From the NCBI GenBank assembly GCA_934249215.1, contig CAKQKN010000062.1, positions 1-7,337 of the forward strand: DNA of 7,337 nt, in the 5' to 3' direction. The position numbers and the translations under genes are program-made. Positions 6,516 through 7,337 of this stretch are shown here, one piece after another. Every line of letters begins with the position of its first letter. The stretch's first letter is position 1. The DNA comes from an uncultured Clostridia bacterium (GTDB lineage Bacteria; Bacillota; Clostridia; Christensenellales; Borkfalkiaceae). The notes beneath the pieces are model-generated. The model made no database searches and had not been told where the DNA came from. It saw only the letters and a list, made by a program, of their open reading frames with translations.

Positions 6516-7337
6516 TTATTCGAATCGGAAATAAACCCCGAAATTTAATACTTTATCGGTTATCCGCCTATCTTCGGGTAATTCGGGTCCGCAACTGTTG
6601 CTACCTACGCCCGAAAAATAGCCGTCGATTGCAAGTTCGAGCGTTTCACCGCGCTTCAGATCGGTAATATGCCTTGCTGTCTGCAAATCTTCACCGATAA
6701 AATCGTTTACTTTAAAAGAGAAGAAGTCGCCATTTGCGTAAACCGAAAGTTTTTCGCCGTTTTCGCCCTCCCAATTCCATGCGCCCTCGTAATGAATAAG
6801 CAAGTCTTTATCGTAAGATTTCAGCAGTTCCGCCATTTTCTTATGGTTTTCGCCGAACCCCGATTCGTTACCCAAACTCCACAAAATTATCGACGCATGA
6901 TTTTTATCTCGGGCATATAACCGCTCTATCCTGTCGAGATATTCCGCAAGATATTCAGAGCTATTGCTACGTTCCATCCATTATATAATATAAACGGAAA
7001 AAAATCAATCAAATAACCGTGCTAACCGCAAAAAACGCGCCGTACGTTTCAAGGTCGGCTTCGTCGATAACGTAAAATCCCATTCTGTCGCAAAGCTCCA
7101 ACGCCGCAGGGCACGGCGGGTAGTGAGAAAATCTTATCGTATCGATATTCAGTTCTTTCATTAAACGGAAATCTTTTTCATAATCTTCCGTGGTTAAAGC
7201 GCAACCCCTATCCGGCGTTGTATCGTGATGATTTACGCCGTGGCATTTTACGGGAACGCCGTTCACCTTGAACACCCCGTTTTCTACTGTATAATTACGG
7301 AAGCCCACCGGAATACTTACGTTTTCAACTTCTTTTC
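6516..7337 (-). pseudogene. Broken GH2 beta-galactosidase (LacZ type), 5' end outside window
   Basis: Two pieces of one GH2 gene lie in different frames. The first enters at the window edge (KEVENVSIPVGFRNYTV) and ends at TGA 7009-7011. It carries GVNHHDTTPDRG, IRFSHYPP and VIDEADLETYG. The second (6516-6977, 153 codons) carries LDRIERLYARDKNH and WSLGNESG, whose Glu (E38 of the piece) is the LacZ acid/base. After HYEG it jumps to the extreme LacZ C terminus: GDFFSFKVNDF, then a segment like DGYFSGVGSNSCGPEL. The jump, near 6730-6755, removes about 450 residues compared with E. coli LacZ, including the nucleophile region (CEYAHAMGN type). The gene therefore cannot encode an active beta-galactosidase. 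The GTG at 7306-7308 and ATG at 6975-6977 are internal codons, not starts. The gene lies directly upstream of the isomerase-kinase gene and may still carry its transcription. Confidence 0.88.
6978..7011 (-). other. A+T-rich disruption inside the GH2 gene
   Basis: Between the two GH2 pieces lie about 34 bases, roughly three-quarters A+T, in which the reading frame fails. The upstream frame ends in TGA (7009-7011), and the downstream frame is blocked by TAA directly before TGG ATG. The third frame is open across the block and reads roughly GYLIDFFPFILYNGWN, so two nearby frameshifts are as possible as a small insertion. Confidence 0.6.

Noticed and set aside
6516..6977. Independent small gene of 153 codons
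   Set aside because: It starts in the middle of the GH2 catalytic domain, has no Shine-Dalgarno and contains the LacZ acid/base motif and C terminus; it is the second piece of the broken GH2 gene.
7009..7308. Independent small gene starting at GTG 7306-7308
   Set aside because: The same frame continues upstream to the window edge with clear GH2 sequence, so this GTG is an internal valine codon.
1..7337. CRISPR array, tRNA or rRNA genes, insertion sequence ends
   Set aside because: No regularly spaced repeats, no cloverleaf or rRNA-like sequence, and no transposase or paired terminal inverted repeats were seen on either strand.

Overview
The window looks like a glycan-foraging locus from a low- to mid-GC Bacillota (Clostridia-like) gut bacterium. 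This rests on AAGGAG ribosome binding sites 8-9 nt from ATG, an AraC regulator with a PocR-type sensor, a remnant of a BspA-type leucine-rich repeat protein, and enzymes typical of mucin or host-oligosaccharide use. The exact taxon cannot be fixed from this sequence.

Left part (1-2983, minus strand): a two-gene operon. The first gene is a cytoplasmic GH20 beta-N-acetylhexosaminidase of the GcnA-like type. It is followed 21 nt later by a GH112 1,3-beta-galactosyl-N-acetylhexosamine phosphorylase (gnpA/lnpA type) that runs off the window at base 1. Together they could trim terminal HexNAc from imported oligosaccharides and phosphorolyse Gal-beta-1,3-HexNAc (lacto-N-biose or galacto-N-biose) to galactose 1-phosphate and free HexNAc.

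Centre (2984-4143): a control region and a divergent regulator gene. The regulator (plus strand) is a PocR-domain/AraC-HTH protein with a near-consensus sigma-A promoter. The operon promoter has a perfect extended -10 but a very poor -35. Two AAAATAG direct repeats 11 bp apart lie exactly over that -35, as expected for an AraC-type activator site. A 21-bp CGGTG/CACCG palindrome lies in the operon leader.

Convergent gap (4144-4608): it holds a frameshifted fragment of a leucine-rich repeat surface protein (plus strand), a strong hairpin, and a minus-strand intrinsic terminator.

Right part (4609-7337, minus strand): a 625-residue fusion of class I mannose-6-phosphate isomerase with a ROK-family sugar kinase, preceded by a decayed LacZ-type GH2 beta-galactosidase. 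The GH2 gene has lost the segment with the catalytic nucleophile and is also broken by a short A+T-rich stretch in which the reading frame fails.

The points most worth following are the isomerase-kinase fusion, the PocR-AraC control of a GH20-GH112 pair with its candidate operator, the two-lesion GH2 relic beside an intact phosphorolytic route, and the leucine-rich repeat relic.
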